A stretch of 64,000 nucleotides of DNA from JAHRAW01 sp965249835 (GTDB lineage: Bacteria; Pseudomonadota; Gammaproteobacteria; Arenicellales; Poriferihabitantaceae): contig CBDFMY010000003.1 of the NCBI GenBank assembly GCA_965249835.1, positions 1,116,001 through 1,180,000 of the forward strand, written 5' to 3'. Below are positions 38,909 to 49,278 of this stretch, one piece after another. The stretch's first letter is position 1; each line of letters opens with the position of its first letter. Under the pieces are notes generated by a model. It was not told the DNA's origin and ran no database searches. It was given only the letters and a program-made list of their open reading frames with translations. The translations under genes were made by a program, and so were the position numbers.

Positions 38909-39057
38909 TTGGTCGGCTTGTTCCGGGCAATCCAGTTATTAAACCAGCGGCGTTAGCCGCTATCATTAGCTGTGCTGGGGTGGTTGGTGGCGAGGGTGAC
39001 TGTGGATTTGCGGCTGCGGCAGATTGCGCCTTAATTTCTGGGGTCTCTGCTTTGTCG

Positions 39058-39276
39058 TCACCGCGCCCGAAAAGTAATCCGGCCTTTGGATAAATCGTAG
39101 GGCGTGAGTTGAACCGTCACCTGATCGCCGCGAAGAATGCGGATATAGTGTTTGCGCATCTTGCCGGAAATATGGGCGATAATCTCGTGCCCGTTTTCCA
39201 ACTCCACGCGGAACCGGGTGTTTGGCAGGGTCTCGATAATCGTACCCTCCATCTCGATGCTTTCTTCTTTGGCCAT
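39058..39276 (-). CDS. infA: Translation initiation factor IF-1
   Basis: 72 residues, an S1-like OB fold of exactly IF-1 size: MEGTIIETLPNTRFRVELEN, GHEIIAHISGKMRKHYIRIL, and GDQVTVQLTPYDLSKGRI. Alone on the minus strand, with a good promoter upstream that an IS481 element almost touches. Confidence 0.97.
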   Translation of the reverse strand: MAKEESIEMEGTIIETLPNTRFRVELENGHEIIAHISGKMRKHYIRILRGDQVTVQLTPYDLSKGRITFRAR

Positions 39277-39305
39277 GCGGTCAATGCAAAATCAGGAAGG
39301 CGCGC

Positions 39306-39334
39306 AATATACCCAAGTTTCAGAGAAGAATCAA
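39306..39334 (-). promoter_or_regulatory. infA promoter
   Basis: On the minus strand TTGATT (39334-39329), a 17-base spacer and TATATT (39311-39306), 30 bases from the infA ATG. The IS481-type element begins at 39341, six bases beyond the -35 box. Confidence 0.65.
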
Positions 39335-39340
39335 GCACTC

Positions 39341-40461
39341 TGTCCGGGTTCACCACATATGAGACGAAATCAGGCAGCCAAGGTGAGTTGCTGATAGTAC
39401 GCCATCGGCGTCATTAAATCCAAACTATCGTGTGGCCGGTAATGATTATAGGTCCATTGGTAATGAACCAGTTCCTGGTTGATCGCGGCTGCCGTCAACC
39501 GCCCTTCATACAGCGGGCAGCACTCATAACGGCTGCATTGGCTCGCTCAACGCAACCATTCCATTCCGGCTTTTTAGGCGGCAACGCAATAGCGGCAGGT
39601 CCAAGGCCTCGCAGGCTTGCTCAAACTCATCCCGAAACTCGCTGCCGCCATCGACCTGTATCAAGCGGATTTTGAACGGCGCTTGTTCGATAAGGTAGAT
39701 CAAGAAGTCTTTGGCGTTCCTGCTGGTCGCACGGCTATAGGCTTTTAAGGCAACAAACCCGGCAGCCGGACAGGCTACCTTGAACTCTTTGATGCTAAAG
39801 CCCGCTGGCAGTCCTACGCTCATGTGGTCAATCTGTATCAGTTCACCTGGCTGCCTGGCGCGCATCCCGTACTGCCAGCGCTTGGCGTGGTGCTTGAACT
39901 GGCGCCGGCGTTTCGGCTTGACCGGCCCGGCCATCAAACGCCGCTGGCTTGACCCGCTTCAAGCGCACCAGCCGCGCCAGGATGCGCCCAACCGTGCTGA
40001 TGATCAGAAGTAGACCCTAATCCCTGGACAACATTCCAGAGCTTGCGTTTGCCCCACAAGGGATAACGCTTGCGCAAGTGCAACACTTGTTGCTCCTGCT
40101 GCGCTGTCCATTGTCGACCGCGCACACGCTTCGGACGACGGCTTTGGCTTTCCAGTCCACGCCAGCCGCTCCGCCGATAACGCCCTAGCCAACGGTAGTA
40201 GGTCGCCCTCGAGCAGCCGATGGTTTTCAGGCATACGTCGTGCAACCGGCTGATTTGAGCTCGGCATAGCGTTCCAGTTTCTTTATTCGGGCGATGGCTA
40301 CTTCACTGGCGGTATCGGCAATCGCCCAACTGCGGTATGATTTGATACGCAGGCTTTTTATCTGCATCGGGTAGTCTCCTGTGATTTAAGTGAATTGATT
40401 TCACCTTAGACTACCCGATTTTCTTAACTAATAAAGTCTCATTTGTGTCTGAGCCCGGACA
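39341..40461 (-). mobile_element. IS481-family-like insertion sequence, decayed
   Basis: 1,121 bases between imperfect inverted repeats: TGTCCGGGTTCACC..ATGAGAC at the left, and on the right the complement of TGTCCGGGCTCAGACACAAA with ATGAGAC. A solo end of a related copy is at 1000-1092. No target duplication seen. Confidence 0.8.
39380..40370 (-). pseudogene. IS481-type transposase, multiply frameshifted
   Basis: Two conserved pieces remain in different frames: an N-terminal helix-turn-helix segment (39934-40245; CSRATYYRWLGRYRRSGWRGL) and an integrase core (39524-39937) with the first two catalytic Asp residues (IQIDHMSVG; IQVDGGSEFRDEFEQAC). The catalytic Glu motif (VERAN) lies in yet another frame after about 39560, so at least two frameshifts inactivate it. 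Confidence 0.75.
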
Positions 40462-40468
40462 ATAATGT

Positions 40469-41570
40469 CTTGGATTCAACCCCGAAGTGCAACAGGTGGG
40501 TTGATGCCGAATAATGCCTGATTCGGTGTTTTCATGCCAAGGCATTTGCGCGGCCGGTTATTGATCTGGTCGACCACATGCGCCAGTTGCGAGGTTGTGA
40601 TGGTCGAAAAATCATATCTTTTGGGAAAATACTGCCCGTATCAGCCGGTTGGTATTCTCATTGGTGCCTCGCTCCCAGGACGCGTAGGGATGGGCGAAGT
40701 AGAAGTCGGCTTGCCGTGCATCGCGGACCGCTTCATGGCCGGCGAATTCGCTGCCGTTATCCGCGGTCAATGTGCACCCGGTGTTTGATCGTAGCCAGGT
40801 TTCTAATCAGCGCCGCGCCCACCACCGGCGCCTTCCGGTTGGGCAGGATGTCAATGTACACGAAGCGCGTGGCACGCTCGACCATGGTCAGCATAACGGC
40901 GGTATTGTTTTTCCCATGCACCGTGTCCAACTCCCAATCGCCGATGCGGTCTCTTTTCTCGACCAACGCCGGGCGCTACTCGATCGACACCCGATTGGGG
41001 ATCGAGCCCTGTCGCGCCTTGCTGCCGTAACGTTTCTTCCCCTTTTTCTGGCAGCGTAAGTGCTGATGCAGAAGACCGCCGTGGTGCTTGTCGTTGCGAA
41101 TGTGCCGGTAGATCCATTCATGGCTAACCGCCAGCCATCCGGCTTTCCCCAGCCACAGGCCAATCTGCTCCGGACTCCACTTCTCATGCAGCAGCCGTTC
41201 GATGAGTTGCCAATCTTGCCGGCTAATACGCGCTCTGGACTTGCCTACTCGGCGCGCCAGGGCCTGCTTGTGCGCCCCGGCGGGACGATAAGCACCCGCT
41301 CCGGCGGTGCGCCGCCGCACACACCCCCGATTGGGGCCATTTCGGCGTAGCTCCCGGCTGATGGTGCTTTGGTTGACACCGATAATATCGGCGATGGCTT
41401 GTTGTGAATAGCCTTGCTTCAAGCCATTGGAAATCTGGTATCGTTGTTCACTGGTGAGGTGCGTGTAGCGTTTCATGAGGCAACTCCTTATATTGATTCG
41501 GGAAAATCAAGATGCTACCGCATCTCACCTTTCCTTCATCGGTGAAGTTGCACTTAAGAGTTGAATCCAA
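40469..41570 (-). mobile_element. IS30-family insertion sequence, full length but decayed
   Basis: Ends match the termini at 988 and 3100: CTTGGATTCAACCCCGAAGT at the left and GAGTTGAATCCAAG at the right. It lies 7 bases from the IS481-type element. Same family as the copy at base 1, in opposite orientation. Confidence 0.85.
40490..41476 (-). pseudogene. IS30-family transposase, frameshifted
   Basis: Starts MKRYTHLTSEQRYQISNG at 41476 and runs to a stop at about 40976 (after RVSIE), then continues in another frame from 40966 to 40757 (WELDTVHGKNNTAV... HIDRG). The rest, with TADNGSEFAGH, is again in a different frame and has further damage. One of the breaks is at the same site as in the copy at base 36. 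Confidence 0.78.
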
Positions 41571-41989
41571 GATCCAGTTATTAAATCAGCGGCGTTAGCC
41601 GCTATCATTACCGGCGGCAAAGCCGCCGCCCGCGGCTACGCCGCGTCTGGATTCCCGCCTGCCGGCGAGAATGACGGATTGGGAGACAATGGTAAATCGG
41701 GCGGGAGTGATTTTTTTGAAACGCCAATGGCAAGCGAGAAAAAAAGTCCGGCTAACACCGCTACCATTATGTCGGCTTCCCCTTTTTGTCATTCCATGAG
41801 TCCAGAATGTTTCTGGCATTATTCATAATGTGTCCCGCTACGCGGAGCCTATCCTCGCGGAAGCGGGGAACGAGTAATTAACTGGAATTCCCGCCTTCGC
41901 GGGAATCCAGAGCGGCGCGCTACTTCTTAGCCATTAGCCGTGCTGTTGCAACGGTAAAATAATCCGCCATGCTTTTTACAACGACCAAA
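41571..41989. repeat. Repeat-filled gap between IS30 and toxin gene
   Basis: No gene seen. It holds REP-like units: AGCGGCGTTAGCCGCT (also near 38945 and 60196), and GATTCCCGCCTGCCGGCGAG with AATGACGG (also near 16892), with a related GGAATTCCCGCCTTCGCGGG at about 41883. Confidence 0.55.
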
Positions 41990-42239
41990 TCATCCAATCA
42001 ATCGATCATAATCCGCGTGGCTTCCAATCCAAAACCAAATCCGCGCCGTCTTCAATCCCCAATGCGCGGTGATGCAAGCCGACGCGGACTGATCGGTATC
42101 GCCCGATTTTTTTGAAGTGCAACGACCGATGCGCGGGCGTTTCTTTTAGCAACCGATAATTCCTGCGCGCGAGCCTTTGCACCGCTTGCGGCAACGACTC
42201 CAAACAATCCCAAAAGTCCGGTGTGGCGAAATGCCTCAC
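41990..42239 (-). pseudogene. RelE/ParE-type toxin with C-terminal frameshift
   Basis: Starts MRHFATPDFWDCLESLPQ at 42239 and keeps the family pattern HFKKIGRYRSVRVGLHHRALG, but stops early at 42006 after DLVLDWKPRGL. Removing one T from the TTTT run near 42035 restores the expected family ending WIGSHADYDRLIG and a stop at 41990. So the toxin has a one-base insertion in a T-run (or a sequence error there); the final helix-strand is lost in the present frame. Confidence 0.7.
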
Positions 42240-42436
42240 ATCGGTTTGCTTCGCCCGGCGCGATGATGCTTCAACGCGGCATCGCCTAACCCATCTAACC
42301 TACCCGCGCTCGCATCCATTTCAAGCCGCGCGTCCCAACGCTCAAACTCAAAATCGGCAAACCACGTGCGGAACGCATCCAACTCCGCTTGTGGCAGAGA
42401 GGCGACGACCTTTTCTAATTCTTTGGCGGTGTTCAT
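42236..42436 (-). CDS. Antitoxin of a chromosomal toxin-antitoxin pair
   Basis: 66 residues: MNTAKELEKVVASLPQAELDAFRTWFADFEFERWD, then an ...LGDAALKHHRAGRSKPM tail that fits antitoxins paired with RelE/ParE-type toxins. It precedes the toxin with a four-base overlap, the usual order. It is likely to bind its own promoter and the toxin's active site, though the toxin is damaged. Confidence 0.75.
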   Translation of the reverse strand: MNTAKELEKVVASLPQAELDAFRTWFADFEFERWDARLEMDASAGRLDGLGDAALKHHRAGRSKPM

Positions 42437-42547
42437 GTCACGATTCCAGTTGGTTTTGGATATTTTACTCGATATGGGGAATGACGGGGAGGTTGTTTTT
42501 TGGTTTTAGGATGGTCGGTTTGTGTGGGTGGGGTGGTTTGATGTGGG

Positions 42548-42580
42548 CGAAAAAAAACCGGGGCGGAGCCCCGGCTTTTT
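42548..42580 (-). terminator. Rho-independent terminator after porin
   Basis: CCGGGGC, loop GGA, GCCCCGG flanked by an A-run on one side and a T-run on the other, so it can work in both directions. It lies about 20 bases past the porin stop. Confidence 0.75.
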
Positions 42581-42600
42581 AATGGGTGTAGCGGGGTGGA

Positions 42601-43980
42601 TTAGAAATCAATCCGCATGCCGAGCAGGTGACGGGTGCCGTCAATATCATCGACATCCTTAACCGCATCGTTCTCCACGCTGGTGGCTTCGTAATACAAC
42701 TTCATGCCGCCGCCGAGGTTGTGGTAGATGCCCCAGGTGAGTTGCGTTGAATCATCAGTTGCGACAACTGATTCATCGGTATTGACAGTGTCCATGTCAT
42801 CCGCTATCGCATCCGTACCATCATTACCCTCTGAGTAACCAAGATACCAACTGGTTTTCTCGCCGAGGCTGCCGCTGGCGTTGATGAACAGGGTGTCAAT
42901 ATCCACTTCGTCATCTACCGCGGTGTTTTCATTATCATCCACCGAGTAGTTCTGCCAGCCTAAGGTTACCGCGACTGCGCCGAAGTTGTATTTGACGCCA
43001 ACGCCGACGCGGTCGGTGTCGGGGAGATCGCTACCGGCCGGCGTGCCGTCAGTGGCAAGTTGACCGAGGTCCTCGGCTTCATAGTCGTCAGATGCCTCTA
43101 TCTCAGTTACCGAATCATCCGCCTCCACCAACACGTCGCCTAATTCTATTTCGGTTTGCACATCAGCGGCAACAGCGGTATATACCGGCTGACCATCAAC
43201 ACCATAAATAATATCACCGGCTGCTATTGCATCCCGCACGTCATTTGCGGTGGCAACTCGTCCAGCAATAACTTCCGCCGCCGTAACCGTAAATGCCGCC
43301 CTAGGCGCTGTGCCTATTCGTGATTTGGAAGCGCGGGCAGTCAAACCTTTGACCGCATCCGAACCTGCCGTACCATCCTCAGAATCAAACGCCGCGGCGA
43401 TGGTGATGTTGTCGGTGACCGAGAAACTCAAGCCCAAGCCGATGCCGTCGCCATGGATTTTTTCGGCATCATCATGTTCACTTCCGCCGTCATCCAATCT
43501 CACATCCAGTTCCGCATACAGCGGACCGAAGGTGTTGGAATACTTGATGGTGTTGGAGGTGCGGAACGGACCGCCGCCGACTGATGAATACAGGTAATAG
43601 CCGAGCGAGTAGGTCGGGCTGACCAAGGTGCCGAAGGTGTCGTAATACGCGCTCCACTGGTTGCCGACATCTACGCGACCGAAACCGCCGGACAAACCGG
43701 CAGTGGCAACGCGGACATCACCAAAGCTGTCGCCACCGTCACCGGTATTCATCTTCACTTCATACTTGCCGTTGGCGGTCAAGCCATTGCCGAGGTCGGC
43801 GGAGTATTTGACACCGAAACGCGAGCCAAGCGTATCGATGTTGGTCGAGTTGTCTTTGTCGCCGTCCGGTGAAACTATGTGGATGGAGTTGGTGATGTTG
43901 CCGTAAACGGTTATTTCCGCGTGCGCCACTGGCGCCATCACCGCGGCGGACACCGCGGCTGCGATTAGTTTCTTGTTCAT
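42601..43980 (-). CDS. Gram-negative porin
   Basis: 459 residues. Signal peptide with the cut after APVAHA, then EITVYGNITNSI, the typical first strand of a 16-strand trimeric porin, and a C-terminal Phe (HLLGMRIDF) needed for BAM recognition. Strands with GFGRVDVGNQWSAYYD and RTSNTIKYSNTFGPLYAEL fit. About residues 215-330 form an unusually long acidic stretch (many Asp/Glu, e.g. VEADDSVTEIEASDDYEAEDL), probably a large surface loop. An AGAGGT ribosome-binding site lies before the ATG, in a small hairpin (CTCGGTA/TACCGAG) that could regulate translation. Confidence 0.88.
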   Translation of the reverse strand: MNKKLIAAAVSAAVMAPVAHAEITVYGNITNSIHIVSPDGDKDNSTNIDTLGSRFGVKYSADLGNGLTANGKYEVKMNTGDGGDSFGDVRVATAGLSGGFGRVDVGNQWSAYYDTFGTLVSPTYSLGYYLYSSVGGGPFRTSNTIKYSNTFGPLYAELDVRLDDGGSEHDDAEKIHGDGIGLGLSFSVTDNITIAAAFDSEDGTAGSDAVKGLTARASKSRIGTAPRAAFTVTAAEVIAGRVATANDVRDAIAAGDIIYGVDGQPVYTAVAADVQTEIELGDVLVEADDSVTEIEASDDYEAEDLGQLATDGTPAGSDLPDTDRVGVGVKYNFGAVAVTLGWQNYSVDDNENTAVDDEVDIDTLFINASGSLGEKTSWYLGYSEGNDGTDAIADDMDTVNTDESVVATDDSTQLTWGIYHNLGGGMKLYYEATSVENDAVKDVDDIDGTRHLLGMRIDF

Positions 43981-44390
43981 GATTTACCTCTCGGTAAGTT
44001 GAATCTACCGAGTAGTAAATCGCGGCTTGCCGCCGGTTTTTTAAGCCAGAATGACGAGACGGGGAGCGTGTTATTCGGCTCTCGCGTCCGGCGAAGCCGA
44101 ACTACCCGCCATCCCTGGCGATAACTGGATTTGCGGGTATCATCCCTGATGCGCGCCCTTCGGCGAGAATGACGAATAAGGGAGCATTTGCCATTGTTGT
44201 CATGCATATACTCAGATACATGTGGCACTCCTCAACCCAAGAGGAGAGGCCATGCAAATCCACCCCATTGGCTACTGAATAAGGGGGTTTTACCGTTGTA
44301 TCTGAGGCATATCCGCCAGTCAGCAAAAAAGGGTCGATAAGGAGCGTCTTTTCCGGCTCAATATACTTGGGATTTATTTTTGAAAAAAGC
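43981..44390. other. Intergenic region between porin and 16S rRNA promoter
   Basis: No convincing gene. It holds the porin 5' leader with its hairpin and a fragment of the dispersed repeat (GGGTATCATCCCTGATGCGC near 44136). An open frame on the minus strand here runs across the rRNA promoter and boxA and has no family resemblance. Confidence 0.5.
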
Positions 44391-44418
44391 ATTGACGCAC
44401 CAACTTTTCGCGTATAAT
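44391..44418 (+). promoter_or_regulatory. 16S rRNA promoter
   Basis: TTGACG (44392) and TATAAT (44413) with a 15-base spacer (16 if ATTGAC is used), followed by a GC-rich discriminator (CCGCGCCCC) as expected for stringently controlled rRNA promoters. An A/T-rich stretch upstream could act as an UP element. Confidence 0.7.
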
Positions 44419-44452
44419 CCGCGCCCCGGACGGTGGTGCCTGTTGCCGTCTT

Positions 44453-44464
44453 TGTTCTTTTACA
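44453..44464 (+). promoter_or_regulatory. boxA antitermination site, 16S leader
   Basis: TGTTCTTTTACA, close to the rRNA boxA consensus TGCTCTTTAACA. The same 12 bases recur upstream of 23S at 55472. It would load NusB/S10 and let polymerase pass terminators. Confidence 0.65.
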
Positions 44465-44471
44465 ACCAAAT

Positions 44472-44512
44472 CCAAGCAGATTGTGTGGGCGCTTCGATTC
44501 GTCGGAATCTCT
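44472..44512 (+). promoter_or_regulatory. 16S processing stem, 5' arm
   Basis: CCAAGCAGATTGTGTGGGCG and onward pairs with 46186-46226 over about 40 bases with few mismatches: the RNase III stalk that brings the two ends of 16S together. Its presence shows the 16S unit is complete despite the distance to 23S. Confidence 0.8.
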
Positions 44513-44603
44513 CATCCAGTATGGGGAAATTGATGCGGTAAGGTCTTACCTAACGTATTGATTTTCCCGCAAGTATGTCCTCGCTTCGGCGGGGCAACAT
44601 CAT

Positions 44604-46178
<1,575 letters not shown>

Positions 46179-46185
46179 CACCAAA

Positions 46186-46226
46186 AGAGACTTCATCGTT
46201 TCGGAGCGTCCACACAATTTGCTTGG
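46186..46226 (+). promoter_or_regulatory. 16S processing stem, 3' arm
   Basis: Complement of 44472-44512. After it, about 180 bases lead to potA with no terminator visible, so 16S transcription may run on into the pot genes. Confidence 0.75.
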
Positions 46227-46405
46227 GTTTTGGTTAGTAATAAACCACACGGTCGTTTGGAAAGAGTTGCGCGCATACTACCAATGATTTGGTGCTCACG
46301 GATGAATTGTTGTAATCTCTCAGAAAATTTCCACAGCTGAATCGCGGCGCAACAGTTGCGTTGATGTTCTTGTGCGAATCGACAAGCACAAACCGTCCGC
46401 CAAAC

Positions 46406-47512
46406 ATGCAGTCAGAAACAGCGCTAAAAATTCCGGCAGTGTACATCGAAAATGTGCGCAAGGTGTATGGACCCGCTGATACGGGTGTCGTTGCGCTTGA
46501 GCAGATCAATCTTGAGATCAAAGACAACGAGTTCTTCACCTTGCTTGGGCCTTCGGGATGTGGCAAGACGACTTTGTTGCACATACTCGCCGGGTTTCAG
46601 GACGCCACCTCGGGTTTGATTCGATTGTTCGGCGAGGAAATCAGTGAATTACCCCCCAATAAGCGCCCGGTGAACACCGTATTTCAGCATTACGCGTTGT
46701 TCCCGCACATGACGGTCGCCAAAAATATCTCCTTTGGGTTAGAAAGGCTCAAAGTCGATCAACACGATATCCGCAATCGAGTGAATGAAATGCTTGAGTT
46801 GGCGCAACTGTCCGACTTGCGCAACCGCCGTCCGAGCGAATTGTCCGGCGGTCAGCAACAGCGGGTTGCGATGGCTCGGGCGCTTGCCCCTCGTCCTAAA
46901 GTGCTACTACTTGATGAGCCGCTTTCTGCGCTCGATCTAAAACTGCGCCAAGCGATGCGCGTGGAATTAAAACGCATTCAACGGGAATCTGGAATCACGT
47001 TTATTTTTGTGACTCACGATCAGGAAGAAGCGTTGACGATGTCGGATCGAATCGCCGTCATCGCCGAAGGACGGATTAAGCAACTGGGCACTCCGATCAG
47101 CATCTATGAGGAGCCCAATGGAAAATTTGTAGCCGAGTTTATCGGCGACACCAATTTAATCAAAGTCACGATCGATAAAATTAAAGATGGCAAGGCGGTT
47201 TGTTTGACCCGAACAGGAGCGATTATTGAATGCGCACTTCGCGGTCAAACGGTGGATGTTGACCAAGCCGAGATCTTGATTCGACCGGAACGACTTTCGA
47301 TTAGCAAGGGACTTGACAGAAAAAAACTGGGCGGGCACGTTGTGCGGATTGTTTATCTCGGGACCGACACGCAAGTAATTGTCGAGCAAGCCGATCACAG
47401 CGAGTTGATGGTGCGCATGCAAAATACGCGCCGGTCGCAGTCCGATATCCAAGTCGGCGATGAAGTTTCGCTGATTGCCGATTCCTCTTCGGTGCAATTG
47501 CTAATCGATTGA
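46406..47512 (+). CDS. potA: Spermidine/putrescine ABC transporter ATPase
   Basis: 368 residues from the ATG at 46406; the longer frame upstream lacks conservation. ABC ATPase: Walker A LGPSGCGKTT, Q-loop FQHYALFPHM, signature LSGGQQQRVAMARAL, Walker B VLLLDEPLSALD, and a C-terminal TOBE domain (about 270-368). First gene of potABCD, which imports polyamines. Its place directly after 16S rRNA is unusual. Confidence 0.92.
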   Translation: MQSETALKIPAVYIENVRKVYGPADTGVVALEQINLEIKDNEFFTLLGPSGCGKTTLLHILAGFQDATSGLIRLFGEEISELPPNKRPVNTVFQHYALFPHMTVAKNISFGLERLKVDQHDIRNRVNEMLELAQLSDLRNRRPSELSGGQQQRVAMARALAPRPKVLLLDEPLSALDLKLRQAMRVELKRIQRESGITFIFVTHDQEEALTMSDRIAVIAEGRIKQLGTPISIYEEPNGKFVAEFIGDTNLIKVTIDKIKDGKAVCLTRTGAIIECALRGQTVDVDQAEILIRPERLSISKGLDRKKLGGHVVRIVYLGTDTQVIVEQADHSELMVRMQNTRRSQSDIQVGDEVSLIADSSSVQLLID

Positions 47513-47520
47513 GTGGGAAA

Positions 47521-48456
47521 ATGGCGGCGATCATCGGCACCGACACAGGGTCATCTTCCGGCGTCATGGAGCGCTTATCGCGCACCCGGCTACTGCAGCT
47601 GGTGCCAACGATTGTGGTCGTTGGGTTTTTTCTGATCGGTCCACTTGCCTATATTATCGTCTACTCATTCCTGACCTCGGGCACTTATGGCGGTGTTGAA
47701 TGGCGGTTCTCCGCCGAGGCGTATTTGCAGTTCCTATTCAACCGCGACTTAATCACCGATGAGATCCAATTCCAGAATGCTTATCTTCTCATCTACTGGC
47801 GCTCTTTTTTGCTGGCGCTGACGGCGACGTTAATCAGTCTCGCGATCGGATTTCCGACCGCCTTTTTTATCGCAACCCGCCCCGAGCGCAGTCGCAATAT
47901 CTGGATTTTGTTGATCACGGTTCCGTACTGGGTAAACTTGTTGATTCGCACCGTTTCCATGTTGTTTATTCTTCGTGACCAAGGTCCGATCAACGCCGCA
48001 TTAATTGGTCTCGGAATCACGAGCGAACCAGTTCACATGGCTTATACTGATTTCGCCATTGGCATTGGCTTGGTGTACAGCTACCTGCCTTTCATGGTGT
48101 TACCGGTCTATGTAGCACTTGAGCGGTTTGATTTTCGACTGATGGACGCAGGTTATGATCTCTACGCCAATCGATGGGTCATTTTGCACAAAATTATTCT
48201 GCCAATCGTCAAGCCGGGCTTGATCGCTGGTTCGTTGCTGGTGTTTATCCCCTGCCTCGGAGCTTTCATCGCACCCGACATTCTCGGCGGCGGCAAGAAA
48301 CTAATGATCGGAAACCTAATCGCTCTGCAATTTCAAGCGTCGAGAAACTGGCCCTTTGGATCAGCCGCGGCGGTTATTTTGCTGACTATAGTTTTGGCCG
48401 TGTTGATGATTTTTACCATGCGAAAGCGCAAAGAAAGAGCAAGTGATGACCACTAA
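47521..48456 (+). CDS. potB: Spermidine/putrescine ABC transporter permease
   Basis: 311 residues from the ATG at 47521, with GAGTGGGA just upstream (a TTG at 47509 is possible). Six hydrophobic segments; the first is VPTIVVVGFFLIGPLAYIIVYS. The permease EAA-type loop lies around MDAGYDLYANRWVILHKIILP. Overlaps potC by about 11 bases. Confidence 0.9.
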   Translation: MAAIIGTDTGSSSGVMERLSRTRLLQLVPTIVVVGFFLIGPLAYIIVYSFLTSGTYGGVEWRFSAEAYLQFLFNRDLITDEIQFQNAYLLIYWRSFLLALTATLISLAIGFPTAFFIATRPERSRNIWILLITVPYWVNLLIRTVSMLFILRDQGPINAALIGLGITSEPVHMAYTDFAIGIGLVYSYLPFMVLPVYVALERFDFRLMDAGYDLYANRWVILHKIILPIVKPGLIAGSLLVFIPCLGAFIAPDILGGGKKLMIGNLIALQFQASRNWPFGSAAAVILLTIVLAVLMIFTMRKRKERASDDH

Positions 48457-49240
48457 TGCCGCTCAATTAAAACGCTATCCGTTGTTTTTCCCGATTACGT
48501 TGGGTTGTCTAGTTTTGTTGTACGCGCCGATGGTGGTGATTTCGGTATACTCGTTCAATGCGACCCGTTCAATAACGCAATGGGGCGGCTTCAGTTTAGA
48601 CTGGTACATCAAAGTTTTCGCAAACCCGAACATCCAGGCCGCAACCACAAACTCGCTGGTGGTGGCGGTGACTGCAGCAACGTTAGCGACGATAATCGCG
48701 GTGCTTGCGGCGCTTGCGATAATACGCGGCCCGGGGTTTCGCGGTCGCACCGGTGCGTATATGCTAATCAACCTGCCGTTGATGGTTCCCGAAATTGTCA
48801 GTGCGGTCGGCAGTTTGATTTTCTTTCTGGCGTTGGGCATTAATCTCGGTCTGACCACGGTCATGATTGCACATACTGTGTTTTGCATTCCGTTTGCCTA
48901 CTTGCCGATCAGCGCGCGGCTACAAGGAATTGAGCAGCACTACGAGCAATCCGCACGCGACTTATACGCTACCCCGTGGCAGACGTTCCGGTATGTGTTG
49001 ATGCCGCTATTATTCCCCGGTATCGTGTCCGGATACATGTTGGCATTCATCATTTCGCTTGATGATTTCATTATTACCAACATGGTCGCCGGTCCTGGTG
49101 CGACTACCTTGCCACTGGCGATTTACGGAATGGTGCGAACCGGCTTTACTCCGGAAATCAACGCCATTTCGACATTGCTGTTGGTAATTTCTTTCATTTT
49201 TGTTACGCTGTCTTTCTTTGCCGGACGATCTGGCAAATAA
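48446..49240 (+). CDS. potC: Spermidine/putrescine ABC transporter permease
   Basis: 264 residues from ATG 48446 (a GTG lies one codon earlier). Six hydrophobic segments and an EAA loop (ARDLYATPWQTFRYVLMPLLFP). Partner of PotB in the inner-membrane channel. Overlaps potB, so translation is coupled. Confidence 0.9.
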   Translation: MTTNAAQLKRYPLFFPITLGCLVLLYAPMVVISVYSFNATRSITQWGGFSLDWYIKVFANPNIQAATTNSLVVAVTAATLATIIAVLAALAIIRGPGFRGRTGAYMLINLPLMVPEIVSAVGSLIFFLALGINLGLTTVMIAHTVFCIPFAYLPISARLQGIEQHYEQSARDLYATPWQTFRYVLMPLLFPGIVSGYMLAFIISLDDFIITNMVAGPGATTLPLAIYGMVRTGFTPEINAISTLLLVISFIFVTLSFFAGRSGK

Positions 49241-49278
49241 CTTGCGGTATTTCCCGCCATTAGCTTCGGAGGTTTTAA

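Noticed and set aside
40534..41350. Plus-strand frames across the second IS30 copy
   Set aside because: They are antisense shadows of the minus-strand transposase.
44102..44515. 137-codon open frame on the minus strand upstream of 16S
   Set aside because: It runs across the rRNA promoter, boxA and the 16S processing arm, includes a REP-like repeat, and has no family features.
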